Assembly (NCBI GenBank): GCA_949316495.1
Contig: OX439004.1
Span: forward strand, 6,074,605-6,138,604
DNA: 64,000 nt
Reading direction: 5' to 3'
Origin: Amphiduros pacificus
Taxonomy: Eukaryota > Annelida > Polychaeta > Phyllodocida > Hesionidae
The notes beneath the pieces were generated by a model that was not told the DNA's origin, searched no databases, and saw only the letters and a list, made by a program, of their open reading frames with translations. This document shows positions 26,950 through 47,668 of this stretch, one piece after another; within the stretch, counting starts at the first letter, position 1, and each line of letters starts with the position of its first letter. The translations under genes and the position numbers were made by a program.

Positions 26950-27795
26950 TTCTTATATACCTATTTCAGAATAGACAACAATGTGTTAAGGTAGGTTACA
27001 ATAGATCCACCACCAAACTAATTAAATATGGAGTCCCTCAAGGATCAGTACTGGGACCTATCCTATTTACCTTATACATGTCACCCCTGACAGACATTCT
27101 GGAAAAATATGCTCTACAATACCACATTTATGCAGACGACACCCAGATTTACATCCCTGTTGATCACACCTCACGACAGTGTGATGACCTTAGCATTCAG
27201 AAATTAGAAAAATGTGTGAGTGAAATCAGAGCCTTCTTAATATCAAATCAAATGAAAATTAATGATGGAAAGACTGAGATGCTTGTATGCCATGACGGAC
27301 ATGGTGATAACAGACATGATCCTATCACCACAATCAGGGTGGGTGACTCAATGATATCACCCTCCCAATCCATAGTCAACTTGGGTATCACCATGGATAG
27401 GAGAATGGATATGAAGGCCCAAATTAAGAAAATGTGCAAGAAGGGATATTATCACATCAGAAATTTATCACCAATCAGACAGTGTTTAGACGAGAAAACA
27501 ACCGTAACTCTGACGCATGCCTTTGTAACCTCAACCTTGGACTATGGAAATGGATTACTGGCAGGCCTACCAAACTCTGAGATTAAAAAATTGCAATACC
27601 TACAAAACTCTGCTGCAAGAGTGGTGGGTAAAATCAGAAAATTTGATCATATATCTGAAAAACTGAGAGAATTACACTGGCTACCAATACATGCTAGGAT
27701 AAAATTTAAAATTATCTTAATGGTGTGGAAGGCATTAAATGGTAAGGCTCCTGCTTACATAAGGGACCTCATACATGTAAAAACTGGGGAGAGAT
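26950..27795 (+). mobile_element. Older CR1/L2-like LINE, left part (interrupted by a younger LINE)
   Basis: The plus strand encodes the second half of an RT domain (QCVKVG, YGVPQGSVLGPILFTLYM, YHIYADDTQIYIP) and the region downstream to NGKAPAYIRDL and KTGER. The 5' end is truncated at about 26950. The frame stops exactly where the (TAA)n tail of the nested minus-strand element begins. The missing C-terminus reappears at 32514. It is closely related in protein sequence to the nested element but clearly a different subfamily or older copy. Confidence 0.88.
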
Positions 27796-27851
27796 AATAA
27801 TAATAATAATAATAACAAAATTTCTATAGCGCGTATACCAGACAAGTCTGT

Positions 27852-30800
27852 TCATAGCGCTGTGTCAGGGAAATGCTTCCTGAAGAGATAGGTTTTCAGT
27901 TTACTCTTGAAGGATACAACTGATCTACTTGTTCTAATCTCATTAGGAAGTTGATTCCACAGTCTCGGCCCTACTGATGAAAAGGCTCTATTGCCCACTG
28001 TCTTGAGCCTAGTCCCAGGGACCTGAAGGTAAGTACCATCATTTGATCTGAGAGACCTCTCCCCTTGTTTGACAAGGAGTAGATCACGTAGGTAAGGAGG
28101 CGCCTTACCATTTAATGCCTTCCAGGTTATAAGAAGGATCTTAAAATCAATCCTGGCCTGGACTGGGAGCCAATGCAGCTCCCTCAGTTTCTCAGATATA
28201 TGATCGAACTTCCTGATCTTACCCACTACACGAGCTGCAGAGTTCTGTAGGTATTGCAACTTCTTGATGTCAGTATTTGGAAGGCCAGCAAGGAGGCCAT
28301 TACCATAATCCAATGTGGATGTGACAAACGCATGGGTAAGTGTGATAGCCGTTTTCTCGTCTAGACAATTTCTGATAGCCGACAGATTCCGGATGTGGTA
28401 ATAGCCCTTCTTACACATCCTTGCTATCTGAGCCCTCATGTCTAGATTAGAGTCTAGAGTGACGCCGAGGTCGACTACTGAGTCACTAGGCGATATATCA
28501 GTACTGCCCACCTTAATAGTGTTAGGGACACTGCCACGATTGGCAGTATTGTACCTGTCAGTACATACTAGCATCTCAGTCTTGCCATCATTGATTTTCA
28601 TTTTATTTGAAATCAGAAAGTCCCTGACCTCACAGACACATTCTTCCAATCTGCATCTGCTGATTTCGGCCTGCCTGGCAGAGCAATGGTCAATGGGGAT
28701 GTAAATCTGGGTATCATCCGCATAGATATGGTAGTTGAGACCATATTTACCCAAGATGTCTGCAAGAGGTGTCATATATATGGTAAAAAGAATAGGACCA
28801 AGGACTGAGCCTTGTGGGACCCCATACTTTATGTCCTTTACAGAGGACCTTTTCATTCCAACTTTGACACATTGTTTCCTGTTACTTAGGTATGACCGTA
28901 TCCAATTAAGAGCATGACCTTTGATATGACATCTACCCTCCAATCTGTTGAGCAGGATTTGATGGTCAATGGTGTCAAAGGCAGCAGACAGGTCTAGCAA
29001 AAGTAGGATTACCGACTTTTTCTCATCTAGATCCCGAAGGATGTCATTTTGTACCCTGATTAGGGCAGTCTCTGTGCTATGATACTTCTTGTAGGCAGAT
29101 TGAAACTTATCAGTAAGACCATTCCTTACCAGATGGGGAATCAATTGCTCAGATACTGCCCTTTCAGTTAGCTTTGAGATATAAGTAAGGTTTGAAACTG
29201 GTCTATAGTTACATTCGATCAGTTCCAGACCCAATTTCTTCAGTAAGGGTGTGATTATGGCCATCTTCATGTTATTTGGCACTGTTGCATCCATTAAGGA
29301 TTTATTTATAATGGATGCAATTAAAGGTATAAGATCATCCAGGATGTTGAGCAGTAACCATGTAGGGATTGGATCCAGCTCACATGACTTATTCGCAGAC
29401 CCTCTGATTAATTTACGCACCTCCTCATTGGATAAGGGGAGAAATCTATCAAGGGATTCTGTCACCGGAGCATCACTATTGTTCGTAGTGTCACCTGGTG
29501 GTGGGAAAGTCATTTGTGGATTATTGTCCATATCAGAGCGAATTTTCTCAATTTTTTCAAGAAAAAAGTCATTGAACCTCTCAGCCAAAGCGACTTCACA
29601 GTTGGTTTCGGGCATTGGGGTGTCCTTATTCTTGTGCATGACCGTATCAATAACCCTGAATAGTTTTTTAGGGTCATGCTTGTTTTCTTCAACCAAATTA
29701 GAGAAATAATTGGATTGAGCCAATTTCAGCATGGAGTTATATTTGTTTCTTTGAACATTATATAATTCCTTATCAATCTGGAGTTTGGTTTTGTTCCATT
29801 TCCTCTCAAGCCTCCTCTTGAGAGATCTCTCGTGCTTTAATTGGTTGCTCATCCAGGGTACTGGTTTACGTTGGGTAACTCTGGCATGCTTGAAAGGAGC
29901 ATGCTTATCCATTAGTACCGTAAGCTCCCTATCATAGTAGTCCACTAATTCACTGAGGGATAGTTTGTCCCAGAGTGAGCTACTATTTGTCAGGGACCTG
30001 ATATCATTTTTCAGCGAATCCATGTTTAGGTCCCTAAAATTCCTATATTTGATAGCTTTTTTAGGGATTTTAGGGGCTGTGATCCCCATGTCTAAAATGA
30101 TCATTTTATGATCAGAGATATATTCGTCTACTGTATGACTTTTGAAGGATTTATTACCTTTGAAGGTAATAATGAGATCAAGGGTGTTGCCTAATCTATG
30201 AGTAGGCTCAGTCACCCATTGATCTAAGTCAAAGGTAGAAAGAATATCCATAAATTTGATCACATCAGGCTTATCTGGCTTATTTACATGGAAGTTATAG
30301 TCACCCAGGAAAATTACTTCATGATTGAACGAGCCATAGTGAGCAACCAGTTGAGTGAATTCATCATAAAACTCGGAATAGGTGTATCTATTCCTTTCAC
30401 ATGGCTCAGGTCTGTAAATAGTCACAAAGGTAAGTTTTTTTCCTTTAAGCAGGATGGATGATTCCATCAATTCCATGGTTTTAACCACTGGAGGGTTTAC
30501 AGAGTTGGTTTTGAAAGGGAGCTCCACCCGGTGGAGAAGTCCTAACCCACCTCCGGAGCGCCCTCTCCTGGGAAAAGAGTGGAACTTCAGGGACCCCCCT
30601 TCAAGTTCCCTTTTTACCCTATCATCAGACTCATTTAACCAAGTCTCGGTTATGAAGAGAGCGTGTAGGTTATTTTGAAAGAAATAATCTCTGACCAAAA
30701 GAACCTTATGCGTAATGCTTTGAATGTTGCAAGAACCAATTTGAATGTGGTTATTTAGTTTAGCAACATCAGGCCCCCTATTCTGAGTGGTAGGGTTTGT

Positions 30801-31526
30801 GTCGCCCTCTGTATGTGCATGTTGGGCAGTGCCATCTGTTGGTGGCATTGTTTGCGTTTCTGAGCTCTCTAGAAGCGGAGAGAAGAAATTAGCGGTATCT
30901 ATGCTGTTTTCATTGGCAGGAGAGTGGCGACACCTATGTTTATTTTTTGGAGGCTTGCCAACCACGCAATTCCTACCACGAAAAACGCCCCCTCTGATAA
31001 TTTTGCCAAAACTGCATGATTTTGACGAATTGCATGGACTCTCAACATATTTGTTGTTCAGTCTATGTTTTTGTGGCCGAGGAGGCAGAATAAATATGTT
31101 TTCCCAATAAAGATGCTTTGGGTGCGATATTTGTGTATATCTAATAAAATTGAACTGACAATTTAGCTTGCTTGCCCCATGTACGGATAGTAGTGTGTTC
31201 GACTTTATGTATTCACAAGTATCAAGCACCCATCGAAACTGACAAGGGAACAGTTCAATTTCATTCTCAGACTCGAATATATTAATATTTGAGTTAGCAA
31301 CAATGTTAAGTAATGATTGAAATTGGGCAACTGAGATGATATTAAAATTAATATGTCTCAGAGAAGAATTCTTCTTAAACGTGCTCGCATGGTCATCACA
31401 TAACAGTACTTTTCTCGATCCTATACCATTGTGGGGCAAGGATAGAGTCTCAATATTTGTGTTAGAAATCTTGTTGTATATGTTAAAACACGAACATATA
31501 CACACAAAGCCATGATTGTGTAGCAT
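27852..31526 (-). CDS. LINE polyprotein: endonuclease and reverse transcriptase (1224 aa)
   Basis: Residues 1-260 form an N-terminal region without a recognised domain. It includes a short basic, Cys-containing stretch (GKPPKNKHRCRH). From about 261 an apurinic-like endonuclease (EEP) domain runs to about 490, with IQIGSCNIQS, FITETWLNE, VTIYRPE, FLGDYNFHV and YISDHKMI. The RT domain spans about 740-1010, with NYRPVSNLTYISK near 771, LLDLSAAFDTIDH, YGVPQGSVLGPILF and the catalytic YADDT near 933. The C-terminal part has LRELHWLPVQARIDFKIL and FSSVGPRLWNQLP. The protein nicks target DNA and primes reverse transcription from its own RNA. All catalytic boxes look complete, so it could still be active. 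There is no separate upstream ORF1. The far N-terminal start is chosen only because it is the first ATG of the open frame. Confidence 0.9.
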   Translation of the reverse strand: MLHNHGFVCICSCFNIYNKISNTNIETLSLPHNGIGSRKVLLCDDHASTFKKNSSLRHINFNIISVAQFQSLLNIVANSNINIFESENEIELFPCQFRWVLDTCEYIKSNTLLSVHGASKLNCQFNFIRYTQISHPKHLYWENIFILPPRPQKHRLNNKYVESPCNSSKSCSFGKIIRGGVFRGRNCVVGKPPKNKHRCRHSPANENSIDTANFFSPLLESSETQTMPPTDGTAQHAHTEGDTNPTTQNRGPDVAKLNNHIQIGSCNIQSITHKVLLVRDYFFQNNLHALFITETWLNESDDRVKRELEGGSLKFHSFPRRGRSGGGLGLLHRVELPFKTNSVNPPVVKTMELMESSILLKGKKLTFVTIYRPEPCERNRYTYSEFYDEFTQLVAHYGSFNHEVIFLGDYNFHVNKPDKPDVIKFMDILSTFDLDQWVTEPTHRLGNTLDLIITFKGNKSFKSHTVDEYISDHKMIILDMGITAPKIPKKAIKYRNFRDLNMDSLKNDIRSLTNSSSLWDKLSLSELVDYYDRELTVLMDKHAPFKHARVTQRKPVPWMSNQLKHERSLKRRLERKWNKTKLQIDKELYNVQRNKYNSMLKLAQSNYFSNLVEENKHDPKKLFRVIDTVMHKNKDTPMPETNCEVALAERFNDFFLEKIEKIRSDMDNNPQMTFPPPGDTTNNSDAPVTESLDRFLPLSNEEVRKLIRGSANKSCELDPIPTWLLLNILDDLIPLIASIINKSLMDATVPNNMKMAIITPLLKKLGLELIECNYRPVSNLTYISKLTERAVSEQLIPHLVRNGLTDKFQSAYKKYHSTETALIRVQNDILRDLDEKKSVILLLLDLSAAFDTIDHQILLNRLEGRCHIKGHALNWIRSYLSNRKQCVKVGMKRSSVKDIKYGVPQGSVLGPILFTIYMTPLADILGKYGLNYHIYADDTQIYIPIDHCSARQAEISRCRLEECVCEVRDFLISNKMKINDGKTEMLVCTDRYNTANRGSVPNTIKVGSTDISPSDSVVDLGVTLDSNLDMRAQIARMCKKGYYHIRNLSAIRNCLDEKTAITLTHAFVTSTLDYGNGLLAGLPNTDIKKLQYLQNSAARVVGKIRKFDHISEKLRELHWLPVQARIDFKILLITWKALNGKAPPYLRDLLLVKQGERSLRSNDGTYLQVPGTRLKTVGNRAFSSVGPRLWNQLPNEIRTSRSVVSFKSKLKTYLFRKHFPDTAL

Positions 31527-31929
31527 TGAACAGGTAGGTAATCCCTTGTTTAAGGATTATTTCAGCTCAATGAAGAATGTATAGTATGGGTCAAGCTGCT
31601 ATATGAGAGCTTGACACGTTCTGTATTTTGAACTACTGTAATAGTTGTGGGACGCTATAAATAGATGTAGTCCTGCACAACAAATATTCTGTAGAAATTT
31701 AACCAAAAATTAAATATTGGCCAATGTGTATATTATCGTAGGTATATACCACAAATAACTACCAAAGGTCCACAAAGATCGTGGGGGTAGTAAGTACACT
31801 CAGGCAAAAGGGAGTCCACAAGGAAGGTAGACGTTGCACTGATAACTTGTTTAAGATTATCGCAGAAGGGAGGCCAAATAGTGGGCCAGCTACGATTGTT
31901 ATCTTAAACGTAAAATGGAAAGTCTGCAG

Positions 31930-32505
31930 AAGGTAGCTGCAAAAGTTGTTGTTTGGAATACGGAGGGGTATAAGGTAACAGACCAGGCACTCGACACAGG
32001 CAAATAAATACCCAGGGGTTGAAATGCAAGAAAGGGCTATTTGTGTAGCCGCTTGCAATTTAGTTGGTTTGAACAGCGTGGTGGAGCAGGTAACGAGTAC
32101 TCTGTTCTTCAACCGTCGGAACAAGTCCGAAAAAACACTGTATAATGGTTTAATATACCGAATTTGCTTCTAGAAGCGTCTGAAAATGTTTCCAGACACG
32201 TATAGCGTGCAAATTAGATTGGTATATGTACCTATAAATAGGTATGTTGCAAGAAAGAACCACTTGCGTAGTTGCTTGCAAATGTGTATTGGACAGCGGG
32301 TGGTGCGTCACAACAAGAAAAAATGGCTGGTAGTAGCCCCTTGTTTGTGTGTCAACAACCACCGTCGGAACAAGCCCGAAAATCACTGTAGTAACAAAAA
32401 TATGTCGCTAATGGGTCTGAAGGTGATTCTAGACACCAGGAGCAACAAGTTTAATGAATACAGAGGGTATAAGGTATCAGACCAAGCACTCGACACTGGC
32501 AGCAA
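31930..32505 (-). repeat. Tandem monomers in the 5' region of the LINE
   Basis: Several strings recur about 220-250 bp apart in the same order. For example, tgcaagaaag followed by a ttgcgtag/ttgtgtag variant recurs near 32028 and 32244. The string ccgtcggaacaag recurs near 32112 and 32362. A gggtctgaa...ctagacacc motif recurs near 32175 and 32415. A gggtataaggta...cactcgacac motif occurs near 31970 and 32467. This is about two diverged monomers upstream of the ORF, as in LINEs whose 5' UTR is built of promoter-bearing repeats. Confidence 0.7.
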
Positions 32506-32513
32506 AGAGAGAT

Positions 32514-32749
32514 GTCTATGATCAAATGATGGTACCTACCTGATTGTTCCTAATACCCGTCTGAAGACACTTGGTGATAGGGCTTTCTCAGCAGTTGGTC
32601 CTAGGCTATGGAATGACCTCCCCGCTGACCTCAGGATCTGTACCTCAGCAGACCTCTTTAAGAGCAAGCTGAAAACCCACCTGTTCAGAACACATGTTCT
32701 GGCAGAAGCGCTTTGAACAGATATATCTGGTAATCAGCGCTATACAAAT

Positions 32750-32753
<4 letters not shown>
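32514..32753 (+). mobile_element. Older CR1/L2-like LINE, right part (C-terminus and 3' UTR)
   Basis: The plus strand continues the interrupted older element with SNDGTYLIVPNTRLKTLGDRAFSAVGPRLWNDLP, given here only as landmarks SNDGTYL and GPRLWNDLP, to a stop after HVLAEAL at about 32714. Its 3' UTR has the string gcgctatacaaattttg, nearly the same as the 3' end of the nested element. It then enters a (TTA)n tail. This confirms that 26950-27795 and this piece were once one copy. Confidence 0.88.
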
Positions 32754-36285
<3,532 letters not shown>

Positions 36286-36289
<4 letters not shown>

Positions 36290-36310
36290 TGTATGAAACC
36301 TAGCTAATAC

Positions 36311-36354
<44 letters not shown>

Positions 36355-36384
36355 TATTAGCTGGGTTTCATATAATTGCTACCG
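36286..36384. repeat. (AT)n tract flanked by 20-bp inverted repeats
   Basis: The string gtatgaaacctagctaata to the left of an AT run faces tattagctgggtttcatat to its right as an imperfect inverted repeat. It looks like a tiny fold-back element whose loop is a microsatellite. Confidence 0.75.
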
Positions 36385-36520
36385 TCATGCTCAAAGGAGA
36401 CAAAGTTAATCCATATTTTGTCATTATCACAGAATGGTGGAGCTACTGGGGTATAAACCTTATTATTAAAATTTTCACACTCCCGGTGTTGTGGCTTGTG
36501 ACATGACTAATGATTCCTTG

Positions 36521-36784
36521 TTATGAAAAAGAGGCGATTGACAACTGTTCAACATCCGGTTGCTTAGACTTTGTAACATTGGCATTGGAGTCACTGTCAC
36601 CATTGTTCTTTCTGTTGGTGCCATTTTTATCTGGCGACCTAGGTGGCGCTGATCGCATATGGAACAATGGTTTTCCCTCATCCTTGTCGACAAAGCGTTT
36701 CTGAGGGGTAAAATCAGCATTGACCACTTCCACTTGGTCGCCTCGAGGCGCACCACTGCTGCCACCTGGTTGTTGACTTCCCAT
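36521..36784 (-). CDS. Possible small hydrophilic protein or exon (87 aa), not recognised
   Basis: A minus-strand frame starting MGSQQPGGSSGAPRGDQVEV continues with FTPQKRFVDKDEGKPLFHM and RSAPPRSPDKNG, and ends KQPDVEQLSIASFS. Composition is Ser, Asp, Lys, Asn and Pro-rich, as in a small disordered protein. That is unlike the AT-rich random frames nearby, and GC content rises locally. An alternative minus-strand frame of 96 codons overlaps it and is less protein-like. I do not recognise the family. It may be a single-exon gene, a terminal exon, or chance. Confidence 0.35.
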   Translation of the reverse strand: MGSQQPGGSSGAPRGDQVEVVNADFTPQKRFVDKDEGKPLFHMRSAPPRSPDKNGTNRKNNGDSDSNANVTKSKQPDVEQLSIASFS

Positions 36785-37746
36785 CGATACCACGTCTTCG
36801 GACCAATATTATTTTTGGAAATTGTTAATATTCCTGAGCAGGTACCTTACCTGAACTTGATGTCTTATGCCGCCATGACGTCTTGGCAGATCAATGTTAT
36901 GTTTTTCAATGAGAATAATCACAACATACGAAACAAATCTAGTTTATCCCCAGTATGAATAAATATTATCCATGGTTATATGTTCAGGATTCATCAGCAT
37001 ATATATATATTGTCGGACACACCTGCAAAAGAGACAAAACACTTTAGATTAAACGGTGTTTGGTGAGAAAAAAAATTAACCAAATGTCATCTACATGAGG
37101 CAAAGAAGGAAATTTTCAATATATTTTCACATTTTACTTGTATTTATTTCTTATCTAAGTTTTCAGAGAGATATATCTATATATTATAGTTGTACATGTA
37201 CTACTTTGACCCTCGCTCTCCTTTCCAAGAACACATATCAGCTACAGTTGTATAGTATCACATTATATGCCCCTACGAAACTTTGAGCCACCATGCTTTT
37301 TGTGTATTCACAGCTTGCCTACAGCTATCACCAATGATTTTGCTGCTGACACATAACATGTGAATGCACATATAAGCTTGTACATGTAGATGTTACAATT
37401 ATGTCATTTATATAAGCCATATAACATGGTAACATTTCATCTTTATATGGAGACAAATCACAAGCTTTTCACAAAAAACACAGATAATAGATGCAAGTTT
37501 ATGAGTGCCTCATTCTCCAAACTCAGCACATGAGATCATGGTTAAAGTGGGCTAATTTTTGCCCTGATCTGATTAGAAAATCATTTAATGGAAAGATATG
37601 AGAAAAAGTATTTGTTTGTTTTTTTTTTATTTTTTTTTTATTTTTTATTTTTTTTTTTAATAATGTGATGTTTGACCCATTGATAAGTATAATTCTTTAA
37701 AGGGAGCTGGGGATTTTCATTAAACCTTAACTGGAGAGTGATATAG
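36785..37746. other. Intergenic stretch, nothing recognised
   Basis: AT-rich, with a T-rich run at about 37618-37660 (poly-A on the minus strand) and no protein family signal. Confidence 0.45.
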
Positions 37747-38158
37747 TGTTCATTTGTATGTGGCACACGTTCCCTCGTGTTCCCCATGAATTATTAAATC
37801 AGGAGTAGTCGGTTTGGATGGAGGATATACACCACTATAAATAGATTTAATGTCCTGATTCAACCTCCCTGGATACCTTACTGTCTGCAGGTCATGCCAC
37901 CGTTTTTGTTTTCTATTTATCCCAGAAACCCAAGCCTCCACATGAGGACTGCTCAACACATTTCAGCACAATCTAAATTATTTTGTAAGTGTCGTCCATT
38001 ATTTGTTTACTCATTACAAAGTCTGGTAGCATTTGTTGTATTCTTTTGACAATAGTTAAAAAAAACTGTTTGTCGCTATATTGCCTGTCACAAAGATATG
38101 AAGCCACATGCGACTGCCATTCAAAACCTTCATTGTTTAGATTTTCTTTTTCAAACAT
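37747..38158 (-). pseudogene. Possible decayed coding segment, family unknown
   Basis: On the minus strand two adjacent open stretches read like ordinary protein. The first contains EGFEWQSHVASYLCDRQYSD and FVMSKQIMDDTYK. The second contains PHVEAWVSGINRKQKRWHDL and PGRLNQDIKSIYSG. The composition (Trp, Cys, charged residues) and their order suggest remains of one coding sequence that is no longer intact. A poly-A-like run lies downstream on the same strand (T run at 37618-37660 on plus), which would fit a retrocopy. The family was not recognised, so this could be a host retropseudogene or part of a mobile element. Confidence 0.3.
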
Positions 38159-38266
38159 GCAAATGAAGATAAGAGACTCTATTTTATATGGGTTGACTAT
38201 AAACTGATCTAGAGATTCACATCCTAATCACAATAGTTTTCCTGGTACCTGTATAATAGTATAATA

Positions 38267-41162
<2,896 letters not shown>

Positions 41163-41305
41163 ACAAATATGTACCTGGATGTCGTGCAATATGACTTTTT
41201 ATGGACCTTCGGAAAGTTATATTGCACTCGGCTGCGCCTCGTGCAATATAACTTTCCGAAGGTCCATAAAAAGTCATATTGCACTCCACCCAGGTCCATA
41301 TTTGT
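41163..41305. repeat. 143-bp palindromic fold-back element
   Basis: Positions 41184-41227 are the exact reverse complement of 41241-41284 (44 bp), separated by a 13-base GC-rich loop. The pairing continues outward with a few mismatches to 41163 and 41305, so each arm is 65 bp. Within each arm gtgcaat and attgcac form a further inner inverted pair. It looks like a young fold-back or MITE-like element. Transcribed RNA would make a long, almost perfect hairpin. Confidence 0.93.
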
Positions 41306-46140
<4,835 letters not shown>

Positions 46141-46400
46141 GGGGTTGGGACGTGGTTCAGTTGGTAAAACGTTTGTCTCCCATGCTAAAGGTCCGGGGTT
46201 TGAATCTTGGTTGGCAGATTCATTGTCGAAAAGTGGTGGATATCGGCTAAATCTTGGACATTCCAGCCAATATCCAAATATAATTTGCAATTAAATGGAA
46301 CCAAAATCCAGTATTCGGTGTATATTCAATTATGTATGAGTTCAGTTGTGGCGCTTTGAATATAAATCAGTTTAATTTAAGTCATTACATCTATATTCTG
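46141..46400 (+). mobile_element. tRNA-derived SINE
   Basis: The left end reads as a tRNA-like head of about 75 bp. It has an A-box-like tggttcagttgg near 46153-46164 and a B-box-like ggggtttgaatc near 46195-46206. A body of about 170 bp with no coding potential follows. Divergence of the head from a functional tRNA (no proper acceptor or anticodon stems) argues against a real tRNA gene. The right end is uncertain. An AT run lies immediately upstream. Confidence 0.65.
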
Positions 46401-46989
46401 TCAAAATCCTTGTATTTAAATATTTTAAGAGATTATTTTGTATTTTGTTGTTAATATGCCTATCTTCGGCTTTGTGGTAAATTTAAAATTTCGAGTTTTG
46501 TTTCTTGATAAGTATGAAATAGAATCGAAAAATCTCCAATACGTTTATTTTGCCTTGGAACTTGCTCTAATTCAAAATAGAATTTTAAATAGAAAAGTAG
46601 ATGTTAACTCCTTCCATTTAAAATTATGATATCATATTTTTATCAATTTGCATGGAGTAGATCAGTAGCTCCCTCCACTGAAAATTCACAAGGACGAAGA
46701 CAGTCCCTTTTACAAAACTGATTTAATTATGAAACTTGAAACAAAAAGAACCGTGGTTTAAGGTTATTTTGAAATGTAACACTGACTGAAATAATTTTTT
46801 TCATGTTGCTTTAGTTTCCATGAACGTGTTTATAACATTAAAAAGAGTACCATTTTTTCATACTTCTGCTTATCATCAAGACATCACCAAGCGTTTTATG
46901 GTCTTAGAATTAATAAAATCTTTAATGTTCAAATTTTCTGAACATAGTTCCACAAATGCGTTTATACATTTATGTGTAAAATATATGTG
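46401..46989. other. Intergenic stretch, nothing recognised
   Basis: AT-rich spacer without a recognised gene or repeat family. Confidence 0.45.
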
Positions 46990-47330
46990 ACCTTCCAGGA
47001 AACACACTACGTAGGAACAACGCTCTGACCACGTAGAAATAAGGTTTAGTTGTCTCTCTACGTTTTTTCAACGTGTTGAGCACGGAGAAGGACAACGTTG
47101 TGGTCCAACCCGATAACAATATTGTTTATCAACGTGCTCACCACATTGTCAGCACATTGACTTACAACGTTTTTGTTACAAAGTGCTGACAACGTGGTTA
47201 GAACGTTGAAGGATAACTATGTGGTCCAACCTGATAACAACGTTCAACTTGTCTTTCTACATTGTCTTGTAAACAGCGTTTTGTAATAACCTGCTCACAA
47301 CGTGGTGAGCGCATAGAAGAAAATCTTGAA
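46990..47330. repeat. Degenerate repeat cluster rich in acgt and ctcac/gtgag motifs
   Basis: Strings such as gtggtccaacc(c/t)gataacaa, caacgtgctcac and gctcacaacgtggtgagc recur at irregular spacing, on both strands. They may be an older, decayed relative of the 24-bp array downstream, whose units also combine gtgagc with a near-palindromic core. Confidence 0.5.
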
Positions 47331-47668
47331 GTGGTTAAATTTGCCAATAGGTGACTATAGTACTACAGGGAATGGCGACTTGTAACAACTTAGTTGATAG
47401 GTAATTCAAAGTATAAAGTGAATTTAATGGACAAGACATAGTCTTTTGAGTGAACAAAATAAAGCAAAAAATATTCATGTCTTTTGTTGTGATATAAGTT
47501 CATTGTTATCATCATAATTTCAGACAATGTCAGCAAATCAGCATAACATGCCAGTTGATATGCTAGAAGAGACTCCATTGTTAGCAAGTTGTGTTTTGGA
47601 GCTTAGCATGTTGTAACCTGACCATGCTGACGTTGTATGGAGGTAGATCAGTTTGTACACCAGATGAT

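Larger units (their letters stand above)
27796..32506 (-). mobile_element. Near-complete CR1/L2-like LINE inserted in an older relative
   Basis: A 4.7-kb minus-strand element. It has a 5' region at about 31527-32506 with internal tandem monomers, one uninterrupted ORF (27852-31526), and a very short 3' UTR ending in (TTA)n at about 27796-27815. The insertion is flanked by gagagat at 27789-27795 and 32507-32513, a candidate 7-bp target-site duplication. The intact ORF suggests a recent insertion. The family call rests on the EEP plus RT order, the RT motifs, the GKAPPYLRDL...FSSVGPRLWNQLP C-terminus and the microsatellite tail. CR1, L2, Crack and Daphne cannot be separated without a tree. Confidence 0.88.

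Noticed and set aside
28438-31110. Plus-strand ORFs of 60-152 codons
   Set aside because: They lie on the opposite strand of the intact LINE ORF and have no family motifs.
46141-46216. Functional tRNA gene
   Set aside because: A- and B-box-like strings are present but acceptor and anticodon stems do not pair well, and the sequence continues into a SINE-like body.
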